A DNA stretch of 64,000 nt from Oscheius sp. JU75 (Eukaryota; Nematoda; Chromadorea; Rhabditida; Rhabditidae): positions 10,106,001-10,170,000 of the forward strand of contig JASJZC010000005.1 in NCBI GenBank assembly GCA_037178855.1, in the 5' to 3' direction. The notes under the pieces were generated by a model that was not told the DNA's origin, ran no database searches, and was given only the letters and a program-made list of their open reading frames with translations. Both the position numbers and the translations under genes were made by a program. Positions 1-12,861 of the stretch are shown here, one piece after another. Within the stretch, counting starts at the first letter, position 1; the number at the start of each line of letters is the position of its first letter.

Positions 1-437
1 CCTGAATGGCAGTAAGGAAGTGGGAAAAATGAAACTACCTTGACAGTCAGCGTCTCTTTCACAACGGAGAGCACAGATACCTCCTGTCAGTCGGGGGCAT
101 TCGGATCGACGTTGTTGGGCTGAAAATTGATGTAAAAGACACAGAGACAGAGATCGAGATCGAGACACTCACTTCTCGGAACACAATATGCCCTCGACCC
201 AGTTGAAATGCAAGTCTCATCGGCATGGCAAATTGTCGCCTGTAAGAACATGATTACTGTCTGTCGCTGTCAATTAGCCCTTACCTGACAGGCGTCTTCT
301 GCACATTGACAGCTGCACTGCCCTTTGCCGTCTCTTAAATACCCGAAAGGACAGATTTCATTGCAGTTATCCGGCTGGGTACAGGTCTCTTGACCATGAA
401 TGAGGGCGAAACTAACGAATATTAATAGCAATAACAT
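1..437 (-). CDS. Secreted antistasin/WAP-type Cys-rich protein, partial (3' end off window)
   Basis: I assembled three exons on the minus strand (437-285, 239-173, 119-39) with introns of 45, 53 and 37 nt; a fourth exon starts at base 1 and leaves the window. The first exon gives a signal peptide (MLLLLIFVSFALIHG), then a Cys-rich module with spacing like an antistasin domain (CNEICPFGYLRDGKGQCSCQ). The third exon reads CPRLTGGICALRCERDADCQ, which matches the start of a WAP four-disulfide core. Proteins with these modules are usually secreted serine-protease inhibitors; that role is inferred from family only. The ATG at 437 was chosen because it opens a clean signal peptide 16 nt after a TTTTCAG acceptor. 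Nothing can be said about the C-terminus. Confidence 0.72.
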
Positions 438-452
438 TTGGAAATCATTCGA

Positions 453-460
453 GCTGAAAA
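453..460 (-). other. Unpaired splice acceptor upstream of secreted gene
   Basis: On the minus strand CATTTTCAG ends at 454, 16 nt before the ATG at 437. It could be a spliced-leader trans-splice site or the 3' end of a 5'-UTR intron. Confidence 0.45.
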
Positions 461-1004
461 TGAAACTTTTTAAGAGTGTGTACAGGAGTCGAGGTCAAGT
501 ATCATAAAAGTGGGGGCTACTTAGAAGTAGCGCTGCCTAATCCGATGAGGAGGCGTGGTCAGGCTGGCTAATGGGCGGACGGTCAGTTAGTCTCTCCTCA
601 CTCACTCACCCTTTGAGTGGATTTGATGTCGACCGCGGGCTATGAGTAGAGTAAATAGTAGCCAAGATTAAGGGGCTGATCGGATACTGACAGGCTCAGA
701 GTAAAGGATATGGGGAGACAAGTTTGGGATGGGGAGAGTTGCCCGGGTTCAGACTTTCTTCAATTTTCTCTCGCTCTCATTCTCTCTGTCTCTTTGTTCC
801 TTTTTTTTCTTTCTTCTCTTAAGTTTTCTTTTACTACAGTGGCTCTTGAAAAGGCGAACGAACAGCTTGTGGCTAGAGCCGTTCATTTCGATCTGACTGT
901 ATCATACATTGCTCCTGATATTTCAACAAATTTTCCAATACTGAACACACAGTTTTTTCTTCCAACACAGAAAGAAACAAGCAGAAAAACTGCAGGAAGT
1001 TGTT

Positions 1005-1330
1005 GTTCTTGGCATCTATCGATCATCTGCTGTCACGATCGCCCCAGAGGTTTCTCACCAATACTCTTGGGTGACTTCAACTGCAAGATCATCCGAGATC
1101 GCTGGGTGATGCTGACGACATCGTGCTGTTCTCTAGAAGCCGACCAGGAATTGAAAGAATGCTACATAAGTTGACAGGAGCACTGGGCTCAGTAGGTCCC
1201 GAAATCGATACCAAAAAAGCCGTACTCGTTTCTAACATCGTGAACAAGACCCCAATCAACGGATCCAATATCAACTTTGTTAATGATCTCGTTTTCCTTG
1301 GGTCAAAGATCACCATTCTCCTTCACGATT
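1005..1330 (+). mobile_element. Fragment of RTE-like LINE (endonuclease end joined to reverse transcriptase)
   Basis: Reading frames carry PILLGDFNCKI, the typical GDFN motif of LINE apurinic endonucleases, followed shortly by ADDIVLFSRSRPGIERML, the catalytic ADD region of a non-LTR reverse transcriptase, and then the FVNDLVFLGSKIT strand typical of RTE-like RTs. The several hundred codons that should separate endonuclease and RT core are missing and the frame changes, so this is a deleted, dead copy. It is cut off at about 1330 by a dispersed repeat. Confidence 0.75.
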
Positions 1331-1752
1331 CTGGAGAAGTTTTGTTGTTCAGAAACAGTTATTGCCCGAATTGGTTGGTAGGTCAACTTTGGGTGCGCTC
1401 TAATACTTGGTTTTTGTCCCAATGAAGCCACTGGAAGCCTTTTTTACTACAAAGCGGCGCAGCCGCCAATGCAAAATGATGACGAAGGGTAGAGAATCCA
1501 TCGGAGACGGTTGGTGCGAGTGAATCTCTAAAGCGCCAATATGTTCCGATTTCTGTTCTTTTCCGTTTCTTTTTGGTTTGCTCTAATTCATTATGCCACG
1601 CTTTTTGCGATAAGCAGTATGTGAGAGCTAGAAAACCGCTGCAAAGCTAAAAATACCGAGTTTTCAACTTTTTCGGCGTCCCCGTCAATTGTTTTGAATT
1701 GTGCGCACCAACTTTGGGCTCTTGGGCACAATAGCTGTACATTCGCTTTAAC
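1331..1752 (+). repeat. Dispersed repeat R1, full copy
   Basis: This 420-bp block runs from TTTTGTTGTTCAGAAACAGT to ACATTCGCTTTAA. Its first half is repeated at 8876-9060 and its second half at 7726-7960. It has no convincing coding frame. It follows directly on the broken LINE RT fragment, so it may be the LINE's 3' tail or an unrelated insertion. Confidence 0.7.
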
Positions 1753-1970
1753 TGGTGACTCGCTGGAAATACGTCCATCTCTTGAAACAAAGACATAGAG
1801 ACAGAGAGACAAAGTAACAAGCAATGTGATACACATGTTTGCTAAAAAACGACACTCGAACGCTGTCAGCATGACCAGTGTGTGCTGTTCTCTTAGTAAC
1901 GGGCAACCATTTACTTGTTTCCTTCTTCTAGCCTTGTAAATGTTCTTCATACCTTTATACTTATCATTTT

Positions 1971-1974
1971 CAGC
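1971..1974 (+). other. Unpaired splice acceptor upstream of PPxY gene
   Basis: TTATCATTTTCAG ends at 1973, 11 nt before the ATG at 1985, with no donor assigned upstream. Candidate spliced-leader acceptor. Confidence 0.45.
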
Positions 1975-1984
1975 AACAATCCAA

Positions 1985-2266
1985 ATGGAAAAGATAACTC
2001 ATGTTCATCCACCAGATTCTAATGAAAAGTCGAGAGATGTAAGTTTCCGCTCGTAATGATGATTGTTTCGAAATCTTCAGACAGACCCACCACCTTCCTA
2101 CGAGCCAAAACATACAGCCTCTTCCAGCAACAGTATTTCGACGGTTTCAAAAAAGAAGGACTGCTGTAGGGGACGTCAGATTGGTATGACAATGGCTAAT
2201 CCATCGTTTGCTTTGAGCAATTACATAGCTGGCAAATTCAGGAAGTGCAAAGATTGTTCCAAATAA
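1985..2266 (+). CDS. Small PPxY-motif protein, 79 aa, unknown function
   Basis: Two exons (1985-2038 and 2081-2266) join across a 42-nt intron to give a 79-residue protein. The start ATG lies 11 nt after a TTTTCAG acceptor. The clearest motif is DPPPSYEPK (about residues 19-27), a PPxY core of the kind bound by WW domains in NEDD4-type ubiquitin ligases. It is followed by a Ser-rich stretch, a basic Cys pair (KKKDCCRGRQ) and a terminal KCKDCSK. There is no signal peptide or membrane segment. I do not recognise the family. Binding to WW domains is inference from the motif. LINE debris lies on both sides, so its status as a working gene is not certain. Confidence 0.55.
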
Positions 2267-2830
2267 ACCATGATGTCATGTTTGTTCACCCACATCTCAG
2301 ATTGAGATCTTTGATGAATGGATAACTGTCATGAGTGAGCATATAGCAAAGTATCGGAAAATGAAGTCCTCTTCAGCTGGTAAAACCAAGATTTGCAGAA
2401 TGACCGCACAAATAAAACTATCACAAGATGTTATCTGCTAGTAATTGATACGATGTTAACCGAGAAAGACATCCAAAGTAACGCAATGCCCCGGGTAGAT
2501 GCCCGGGAAGGAGAAACCCGGCTTGAGGATGCCGGAAAAATTGGGTTTCTCAGGAATGACAATTCCTGGAGGACGAGTTTTGTTGAGCGAAACTGCCCAA
2601 CACACACAGAAAAATGGCGTCACGGCAAAAGTGCGCGCATACGTGATTGCGTATCCGCGATATTCGAAACAGGAAAAAAATGGGAGGGGTTATGATATAT
2701 GATATCGACGAGGGGAAAGAAAGATACCGGAATGCCTTACTGGCGGAATGGGCGTTAATGCTGACTCAACGTCTCTAACTATCCAGCTCGACGTACATTA
2801 TGATCAATGGTAGTCGATAGATGTCAAATG
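2267..2830. other. Non-genic stretch before LINE fragment
   Basis: Open frames here (for example 2393-2695 plus) have no recognisable motif or splice structure. The stretch leads into a reverse-transcriptase fragment and is probably the degraded 5' part of the same element. Confidence 0.4.
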
Positions 2831-3470
2831 AGGAGTGTGACAAGGAGATGTCCTTAGCCCGAAGCTCTTCAACGCTACACTTAGCAAGAGCGACTGGATG
2901 AGGATAAAGTCAGAATTAACAGTCAACAATTAACCACTTTTGGCTAAGCTGACGATTTGGTTCTCAAGTCGACCAGAATTGGAAAAGATGATGTGCAAGC
3001 TGCGATGAGGGCGGTGATTTTGAAGTCAATACGAAGAAGACGGTGCTCATGTCCAACATCCAAAACAAGGCACCACTCTCAATGAACGGTGCCAACCTCT
3101 GCTTTTCAAGTTCATCTTCCTCGGATCGCAAATCTCCATCTCACACTCTGACAACGAAGAGGTCAAAAGGCGAAAAGGTCAAGCATTCGGAGCGTTCAAA
3201 AAGTAGCTGGTTTGTTGCCATGCCGTCAGCTCTCCATTACGAAGCAAAGACAGCTGTTTGAATCTTACGTCACTCCGGTCGTGCTATATGGAGCGGAATG
3301 TTGGGCTTTGAGAGAAGCCGAGCAGAACTACGCTGAGGTCTACCGAAAGAGAATGGAACAAATAATGATAGGGAACTCCACTCTCGATAAATGGTCTAAT
3401 CAACGGGTTACAGACAGAACAAAGCTGACAGGCTGGAAGAAGAAGACACCTCCATGAAGCTAATATGCTC
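2830..3470 (+). mobile_element. Degenerate RTE-like LINE reverse-transcriptase fragment
   Basis: At about 2835-2890 the translation gives GV*QGDVLSPKLFNATL, the conserved GVRQGD(x)LSP motif of non-LTR RTs with the Arg codon changed to a stop. Further on a frame reads LFESYVTPVVLYGAECWAL (about 3248-3312), the thumb/connection region typical of RTE and CR1-like elements. Several frame changes lie between. It is related to the fragment at 1005-1330 (shared spacing of NKTP/NKAP and the TKKAVLVSNI/TKKTVLMSNI strand), so both derive from one LINE family. Confidence 0.75.
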
Positions 3471-3842
3471 TGAAAAGGCCACCAAGATGGTGCCAGCAAA
3501 ATGGACGAAAATCGTGACAGAATGGACGCTCCATTTGAGGGCAAAAGAGAAAAAGGAGGCATAGACTGCGATGAACGAACGAGCTACTGCAGATTATAGG
3601 ACACTCATGATGGAGTAAAGTGTCACAGCACGCTCACAGATCAGCTCTCGTTCAAAACGCGATTATGCAGTAAACAGTAAACCCATTTGACTTGAGGAGT
3701 AGTCGATTTGTAGCTTGATATGAAAATTTTCCAACTTGTGAGAAGGAGAAATGACATGTCTTTCCTATCACTTTGGTAGTCTTTGTTTCTCTTAAATGTA
3801 TTTGTCCGAAACAAATATTTTATTTTTGTTTTGATGATTTTC
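3471..3842. other. Intergenic stretch, nothing clear
   Basis: Sequence between LINE debris and the stop codon of the p97-like gene. It should contain the 3' UTR of that gene on the minus strand. I see no motif or repeat. Confidence 0.3.
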
Positions 3843-7309
<3,467 letters not shown>

Positions 7310-7314
7310 AACGC

Positions 7315-7319
7315 TCTGA
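7315..7319 (-). other. Unpaired splice acceptor upstream of p97-like start
   Basis: On the minus strand GGAAATTTCAG ends at 7316, 6 nt before the ATG at 7309. Candidate spliced-leader acceptor or 5'-UTR intron end. Confidence 0.45.
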
Positions 7320-7725
7320 AATTTCCGGCAACTAATTTTAAAAAAGGCAACATAAGCATAAAAACAAGGTACTGAGCTTGAACGGCACTCAATTGGGTTC
7401 ATGACAAACACAAAACAGTTCGAGGCATACAATCATGGCAGGAGGTTTTAGCTTGGTACCTTAACGGTCTCAAAATGCCAGCTTAGAATTGATAAGAAAC
7501 GCATTAAAGCGAGTGTCTACGGCTACAAAACCTGTTGGCGCGATTCTACCGTCAATTCAAATTTCGCGCGGCAATTCAAACCATTTTTACTCCGAAACTC
7601 CAGGGAAACAGATTTCTGCTCGATTTGTATCATCGTTTGTAGCATTTCTTGCGTTTAAACATTACTCTACACCAATGTGGACCACATACAAAAAGGAAAT
7701 ACAACGAAAATGAGCTGAAAAAATA

Positions 7726-7960
7726 GGAGTAAAGCTCTAAAACGCCAAAATTTACCTATTTCTGATCATTGTCGTTCTTTTTGGTTTTCTCTAACTAATT
7801 TTATCACCTCTTTGCGATAAGCAGTCCCCACAGCTGGAAAACCACTGCCAAGCATAATCATCCCGAGTTTTTTTTAACTTTTCGGTGTTCCCACCATCTT
7901 TTTGCACTGTGCGCACCAATTTTGGACGCTTGGGCGCAATAGCCGGACACTCGCTTTAAG
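7726..7960 (+). repeat. Repeat R1, second half only
   Basis: Matches the second half of the copy at 1331-1752: shared stretches include TTTGCGATAAGCAGT, GTGCGCACCAA and the end CACTCGCTTTAA. The first half is not upstream of it but about 900 bp downstream, at 8876-9060. Confidence 0.7.
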
Positions 7961-8158
7961 CAATAAACCGATCACCAACCTACAGTTTCTCACCGCTATT
8001 TACTAGTTTCATCACATGAACGTTATCTGATGATTTCAAAACGTAGCATCTTGCAAACCTCATCCTACGCACTTTCACAATCAAGCGAGCGGAACATGTT
8101 GCAGTGTAGAGCTCTGTACTCAAACAAACTGATAAAGATGCAGCTCCGCAAATACAGC

Positions 8159-8332
8159 CAGTCAACTCTCGATATAGTAGACACGCGTTTTGCACGAAAA
8201 AAGTCTACTATTTGGTGAAGTCTACTAAACCGAGAGGGAAAATCAACTGTATTCTACTATTGGTGCAAAATTTTTGTCTACTATATGGTGAATTCTACTA
8301 TATCGAGTGTCTACTATATCGAGAGTTAACTG
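8159..8332. mobile_element. pogo/Tigger-like MITE with 25-bp inverted ends
   Basis: The left end reads CAGTCAACTCTCGATATAGT and the right end is its near-perfect reverse complement (CAGTTAACTCTCGATATAGT read inward), both continuing into AGACA. A TA dinucleotide follows the right end. The CAGTYAACTCTCG type of terminus resembles pogo/Tigger ends. There is no coding capacity in 174 bp. A partial inner copy of the terminus near 8225-8255 suggests a nested or rearranged copy. Confidence 0.65.
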
Positions 8333-8339
8333 TATTTAG

Positions 8340-8875
8340 GCTAAAATAGAAAAACATTTTCAAAACTCTTGTCAATTACTTACCTCCCAGATTTGGCTTC
8401 TTGAGCTCACTTCAACTACACTTGATGACTTATCTGTGAAGTGTACTCTTTGCTAGGGAAATGAAGTACCTTTTTCTACAAGTTTTTACTGAGCAGGATA
8501 GATTATGAAAACCAAAAGAGAACTTCCTCAAATTTTCGCCATAACGACACAAAGAATAGGTCAGTGGATTGAGAGGCAGTTGCCAGCAGTAGTGGGCTGA
8601 GGATAACAGATCAGTAAAACTGATAGCAGTGGGCGGGTAGATTGCCTGTTTCCAACTCTAATTTCTCTACCATCTTTGATACGCTCCTATTACAGCTTGA
8701 GCGCTCACTTGTGCTCACTTGCCACCCTACTGTTCACTCTTTTTTCGGTAGACATATTGTTATAAAACTTTCCCTTTTTATCTAAATTTTACTAAAGCGC
8801 GATGGTTTCTGTGGAGGACCCTGCCTGTTTGTTTGTTTGTCCGTGGCCACGAAACAGAAGTGTGTAGTTGTCTAG
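8340..8875. other. Intergenic stretch
   Basis: No gene found. At about 8797-8840 it holds a short piece (TACTAAAGCGCGATGGT) that resembles the start of repeat R2 (9063 and 55470). Confidence 0.3.
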
Positions 8876-9060
8876 AAGTTTTGTTGTTCAAAAACAGTTA
8901 TTACCTATATTGGTTGACAAGTCAACTTTGGGTGCGCTATAGAACTTGGCTTTTTCAAAGTGAACCCACTGGGAGATTTCTGTAACTACGAAGCGGCGCA
9001 GTCACCAATGCAAACTGTAAGCAAAAGGACGGCAAAGGCGTCGGAGACGTCCTTATTAAT
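8876..9060 (+). repeat. Repeat R1, first half only
   Basis: Matches the first half of 1331-1752: GAAGTTTTGTTGTTCA, CAACTTTGGGTGCGCT and AAGCGGCGCAG are shared. Confidence 0.7.
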
Positions 9061-9062
9061 AA

Positions 9063-9190
9063 GGCGCAATGGTGTCCGTTCGTCTGTCATGGTGTCCGCA
9101 CAATTGCATGTCAACACTAATTCCCAAAAAAGCTGACAAGTCATTTCATATCCAGAGACAAGGGGACAAGCCAGCTGTCGAAGAAACTGC
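9063..9190 (+). repeat. Dispersed repeat R2, copy 1
   Basis: About 125 bp, from CGCAATGGTGTCCGT to GGGGACAAGCCAGCTGTC, with a second copy at 55470-55595 sharing long exact runs such as AGAGACAAGGGGACAAGCCA. Non-coding; element class unknown. Confidence 0.7.
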
Positions 9191-9905
9191 TTCTAGGGAA
9201 GCGGCGCTGCCAGCTGCGGTTAATTTTAAGCAAAGGTCAAAGGGCTGCGAAGCTGCCGCCGGCAGCTGGTTTATACTATTCCATCCAAACCTATGCTCTC
9301 AGAGACGACATGCATATCCTAATATTTTGAGAGTTCTCAGACTATCTCCCAACTTCCCTGCTAATTGTCAATACCTTATATGGCTGCTTTGGCTAGTTGA
9401 ACCTGATTTAGAGAAAACGCGAGAAGCCTGGTAAAACAGTCGTTAAAAAGAGATCAGGCATGCTGTGCCGTGCTCACAAAACGAACTCTGATATCTCACC
9501 ATCAGATTTCGTCTTAGGATATTATCAGCCTAAAAAAAGTCTTCTGATCCCGTAAATCTTTACATTTTGCTTATCCTGATAACCTGTCAACTTATTTGCC
9601 TGTCACCGCTTCCAACTTTTTACGTTCTCAACATATGACCTTCTCATGTGTTCATCTTCAAGATTTCTTTTCTTGCCAACCCTTCCATTTCTCATCCATA
9701 CCGGGGCGAGATCTTCTATCGAACTCTCTCTCTCTTTTGAGCTGCTTGCAGCTGGCTCTCCAGTCATAGCTGATTTGCCAGTTACTTTTTTAATAATGCT
9801 TTGTCTTTCGGCATAGCCCAGGTCCACCAAAGCATACATACATTTTTTAAGTTTCGGTTGTTGTGTGGTGTGCACTCGTCAAAGTACTTGGTGATTTAAG
9901 CCGGA
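9191..9905. other. Intergenic stretch with one weak minus-strand ORF
   Basis: A 90-codon minus ORF (9875-9603; charged, Ser-rich middle, ending YVENVKSWKR) is the only candidate. It has no recognised domain, no clear splice context and no upstream support, so I do not call it a gene. Confidence 0.3.
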
Positions 9906-10189
9906 ATGGAAGGAACTTTGTCAGTATTTGAGATGAGGCCCATACCCAGGAGTAAGAAACTGGTAGAAAAGGCTCTCAATGCTTACCAATACCAAGAAAC
10001 ACGTTTCCCGGTTATTTACAGTACGTTTTCCTGATTTTGAGCGCCGCGGTATGCAGCGCTTTCTTTCCCTTTCCCTTTCGGATAGGGCCGGAAACTTTTC
10101 ATATTTTGCTTACTAACATTCGTATCTCTTCTTTCGTTTTTGATTATTTCGAATACAAAAAATATTCAGTGGATGCTCTGATCTACTAA
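9906..10189 (+). CDS. Small spliced ORF, 44 aa, directly upstream of membrane-protein gene
   Basis: ATG at 9906, exon to 10020, intron 10021-10169 (GTACG...TATTCAG), then seven more codons and TAA at 10187-10189. The product would be 44 residues (starting MEGTLSVFEMRP), basic in the middle, without known motif. Its stop lies only 12 nt before the ATG of the next gene at 10202. It could be a short gene in a two-gene transcript, an upstream ORF in the leader of the next gene, or chance. The clean donor/acceptor pair is the main support. Confidence 0.35.
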
Positions 10190-10201
10190 GCAAAGCGAAG
10201 A

Positions 10202-12668
10202 ATGCCACTTTCAACAAAATTTAAAGTCCTGGCATGTGCCATTGCGGTCGTCGCAATTGCCGTCGGTCTTTTACTTATCTTTCCTCCGGCCATTCTAATG
10301 GCTGCTGCTGGCTTCTGTGGAGGTACAATATTTTTATTTATGCAAATGATCTATTTCAGTAACCGTGGGCACGGGGCTCATTGGCGCGATCCCGGGAATA
10401 ATCGGTGGAGGGCTGCTAGTCGCTGGGATTTACGGATTCCATGAAGCTGCAATGAACAAGGTTTATACTGTCCTCTCTTTGTCATAAATGAAATTGCAGG
10501 ATGTCACGTGGAAATCTTTTTGGATAATGTTCGGAAAAGGCTTTGTTGTCGGCTGCGTAACACATGCGCTAAGTTTAGCCGCCAGTGCTGCTACATTACC
10601 AGTAGCTAACTTCTGGGAAGTAAGCGCTGCAACCACGTGTTCACAAATTACACTTTTAGTGTGAACCGAGGTATGCTGCAGCCGGTCTGGGAGCCATTTG
10701 TGGATTTGTGAGCAACGGCATCTCCAATGTTGTATGTCCGGTCTATGTTGTGCATTTTGAATTCTTTCTCTGTCTCTCTGTGCCACTCGCTTACTAGGCT
10801 CTCGGGAGACTTGTTGCTACTTAGAGAGCATTTTGGGGGCGCTTTTTCTTTTCTTTTTCCCATTTTCTGCAAAATTGTACGACAGATTACGTTACGGGCT
10901 CCAACTTTGTAGAACATCGGAAAGACAGAAGCAGTCGTCTTGAATTCGAAAACGCGAATACGCAATTTCCTTACGTAGGGGGAAGGGGGGAACGTCTAAC
11001 ATAGGTTTTACAGTAGTTGGCTTTAGTTATTGTAAACAGTATTCAAAAATGACCTATAGATCAATGACCGCGATTTCTTCGACAACTGCGTGTACGCAAT
11101 CTTTATTGGTGGCCTAGTAAGTTTCGTCTGTCAGTCGCTTCTTGACGGACGCCCGATAGAGCCACCGGTTAGTGAGATCACAAAACTCGAACGCATCGGC
11201 TTCTTTAGGAGTGGCTGAAATCACTCTGGAAGACTATTTTCGAATCAATGGACGAAGTTTTGCACGAAGTTTTGTCAAAGATTTGTTGGACCAAAGTTGC
11301 CGAACTCGCCACTAAAGCCTTGTCTAAGCTTACCCCTGCAATTCTGGTGGCCATCAAGCATACTATGATGGATCTTATTGGAGTATTGGCTTTGTGGTTC
11401 AAAAGAGAAGTAATGAGGCAACAAAACGGTGCGCGGACACAAGATCAATCGGGTACCCAAGGAAACCAATCAACAGGAAGAACTGGCACCACAGGAGCTT
11501 GTAATAACGGGACCACCAACAATGCCCAAAGGAATAATACAAACAGGACAGAGGGCATCAGAACTGGCGGAAGTACTTATACTGGGCACCAACAACAGGA
11601 CTTTACATCACAAGAAGAAAGAGCAGGCCAGTCAGTTGAACCCGAAAAGGTGGAGCCGGAGATCGTTGACCAAGAGGATCGTAACGATGCTAGTCGCAGG
11701 CCACCAGAGACAGCATATTCCGACGAGACTGAAACTGAGCACGAGGAACAGACCAGTACACCGTTAGAGGAGAGAACAGAACAGTCACCAGGGCCTGAAA
11801 ATGAGGAAAGAGAAACCTTCGACCAAGAAGATCAAAACGATGTTTCTTTAAATGAACAGCCAGAACCGTGCGATGTTGCGAATAGAGCCAGTAACGATGA
11901 CTTTGTTCAATTTGAAACAACTGAGCCTGACACTCTGGAAACCGAATTTGACGTCAAAGAACCGGATGAATTGAGTGAATCGGAATGTGAAGAAGAGCCT
12001 TTTGAAGTATTCTCCGCTACGCCTGAAGCCGAAGGAAACGAAACTGCGGATCAGGAAGATGGAAATGCGGAACAAGTAGACAGTTCTAGCGTGGAAACAA
12101 TCGACGCTGAGCAAGTTCCTCTACATGAAGGCTTTGACACTTCTTCTAACAATGGTTCTGTTCATCGAGAGAACAACTATCTCAGTAGAGAAGAGACCGA
12201 GGTAATCAATCATAAGAACTATACAAAATGCAATTTTAGACTATCCAAAGAGAGTCACAAGAAGTTGCAGCATCCTTATCACACGACAACCACCCGGGGT
12301 CTAGCGGCCAGTCTACTGGCAAAGCTGGGATACCTATCCCAGTCCCTTTGCGGATTGGTGAAGCTACGACCATGCGTACAGTGAGGAACGCTACAGCAGG
12401 CAAAGTAGCAGCTAACAAAACACATGCGAAAAATATGTCCGCGGCTGGAAATGCTCGAACTACCATGAATCTCCACATTAGCAGTTTACATGGTCTTCTC
12501 TTACTGCATGACGAACATAAGAAGATTTCTGAACGCCCTCCTCCACCCAAGCACACGAGCCAGAACAAGATGTTCAACACTGTGGCTAGTGGTAAATGTT
12601 CTGTTCTGTTGGCGGCGATTGAGGCAATAAGGAGGGGAAAAGTTCACTTTAACTTTCAGTCCAGCTAA
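10202..12668 (+). CDS. Novel 647-aa multi-pass membrane protein with acidic repeat tail
   Basis: Seven exons (10202-10322, 10360-10460, 10500-10619, 10660-10731, 11060-11167, 11209-12201, 12240-12668) keep one frame and sum to 1944 nt. The first 170 residues hold about four hydrophobic, Ala/Gly-rich helices (for example residues 10-30, AIAVVAIAVGLLLIFPPAIL, and the GAIPGIIGGGLLVAGIYGF stretch). An amphipathic segment follows (LSKLTPAILVAIKHTMMDLI). The rest is a low-complexity Gln/Thr/Glu-rich tail with three spaced copies of a DQEDxN motif, two preceded by EERxxQS, i.e. a diverged internal repeat. No signal peptide cleavage site is obvious. I do not recognise the family. The large soluble tail could be a protein-binding platform, but that is speculation. 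Confidence 0.75.
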
Positions 12669-12861
12669 GAGATTTAGGGACCAAATAGGACAAATGGGAA
12701 CAAAAACAGTTCCTGGAACTTTGATTATGGCAATTTAAGGTACTAAGCTTGGTGTTGGAGTGCCAGCAGTTTCAAGCCAAGCCGGACCTTCTTATGTTCC
12801 TCTCACGACTCGAAAAGAAGCCAAGAAAGCAAAGAATCAGAAGGAGGAAAAGAAGTTACTG

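Noticed and set aside
2393-2702. Two overlapping plus ORFs of 100 and 67 codons
   Set aside because: No motifs, no splice context, and location next to RT debris; probably degraded LINE.
9069-9434. 121-codon plus ORF
   Set aside because: Its first third is repeat R2, found also at 55470 where the frame is not kept.
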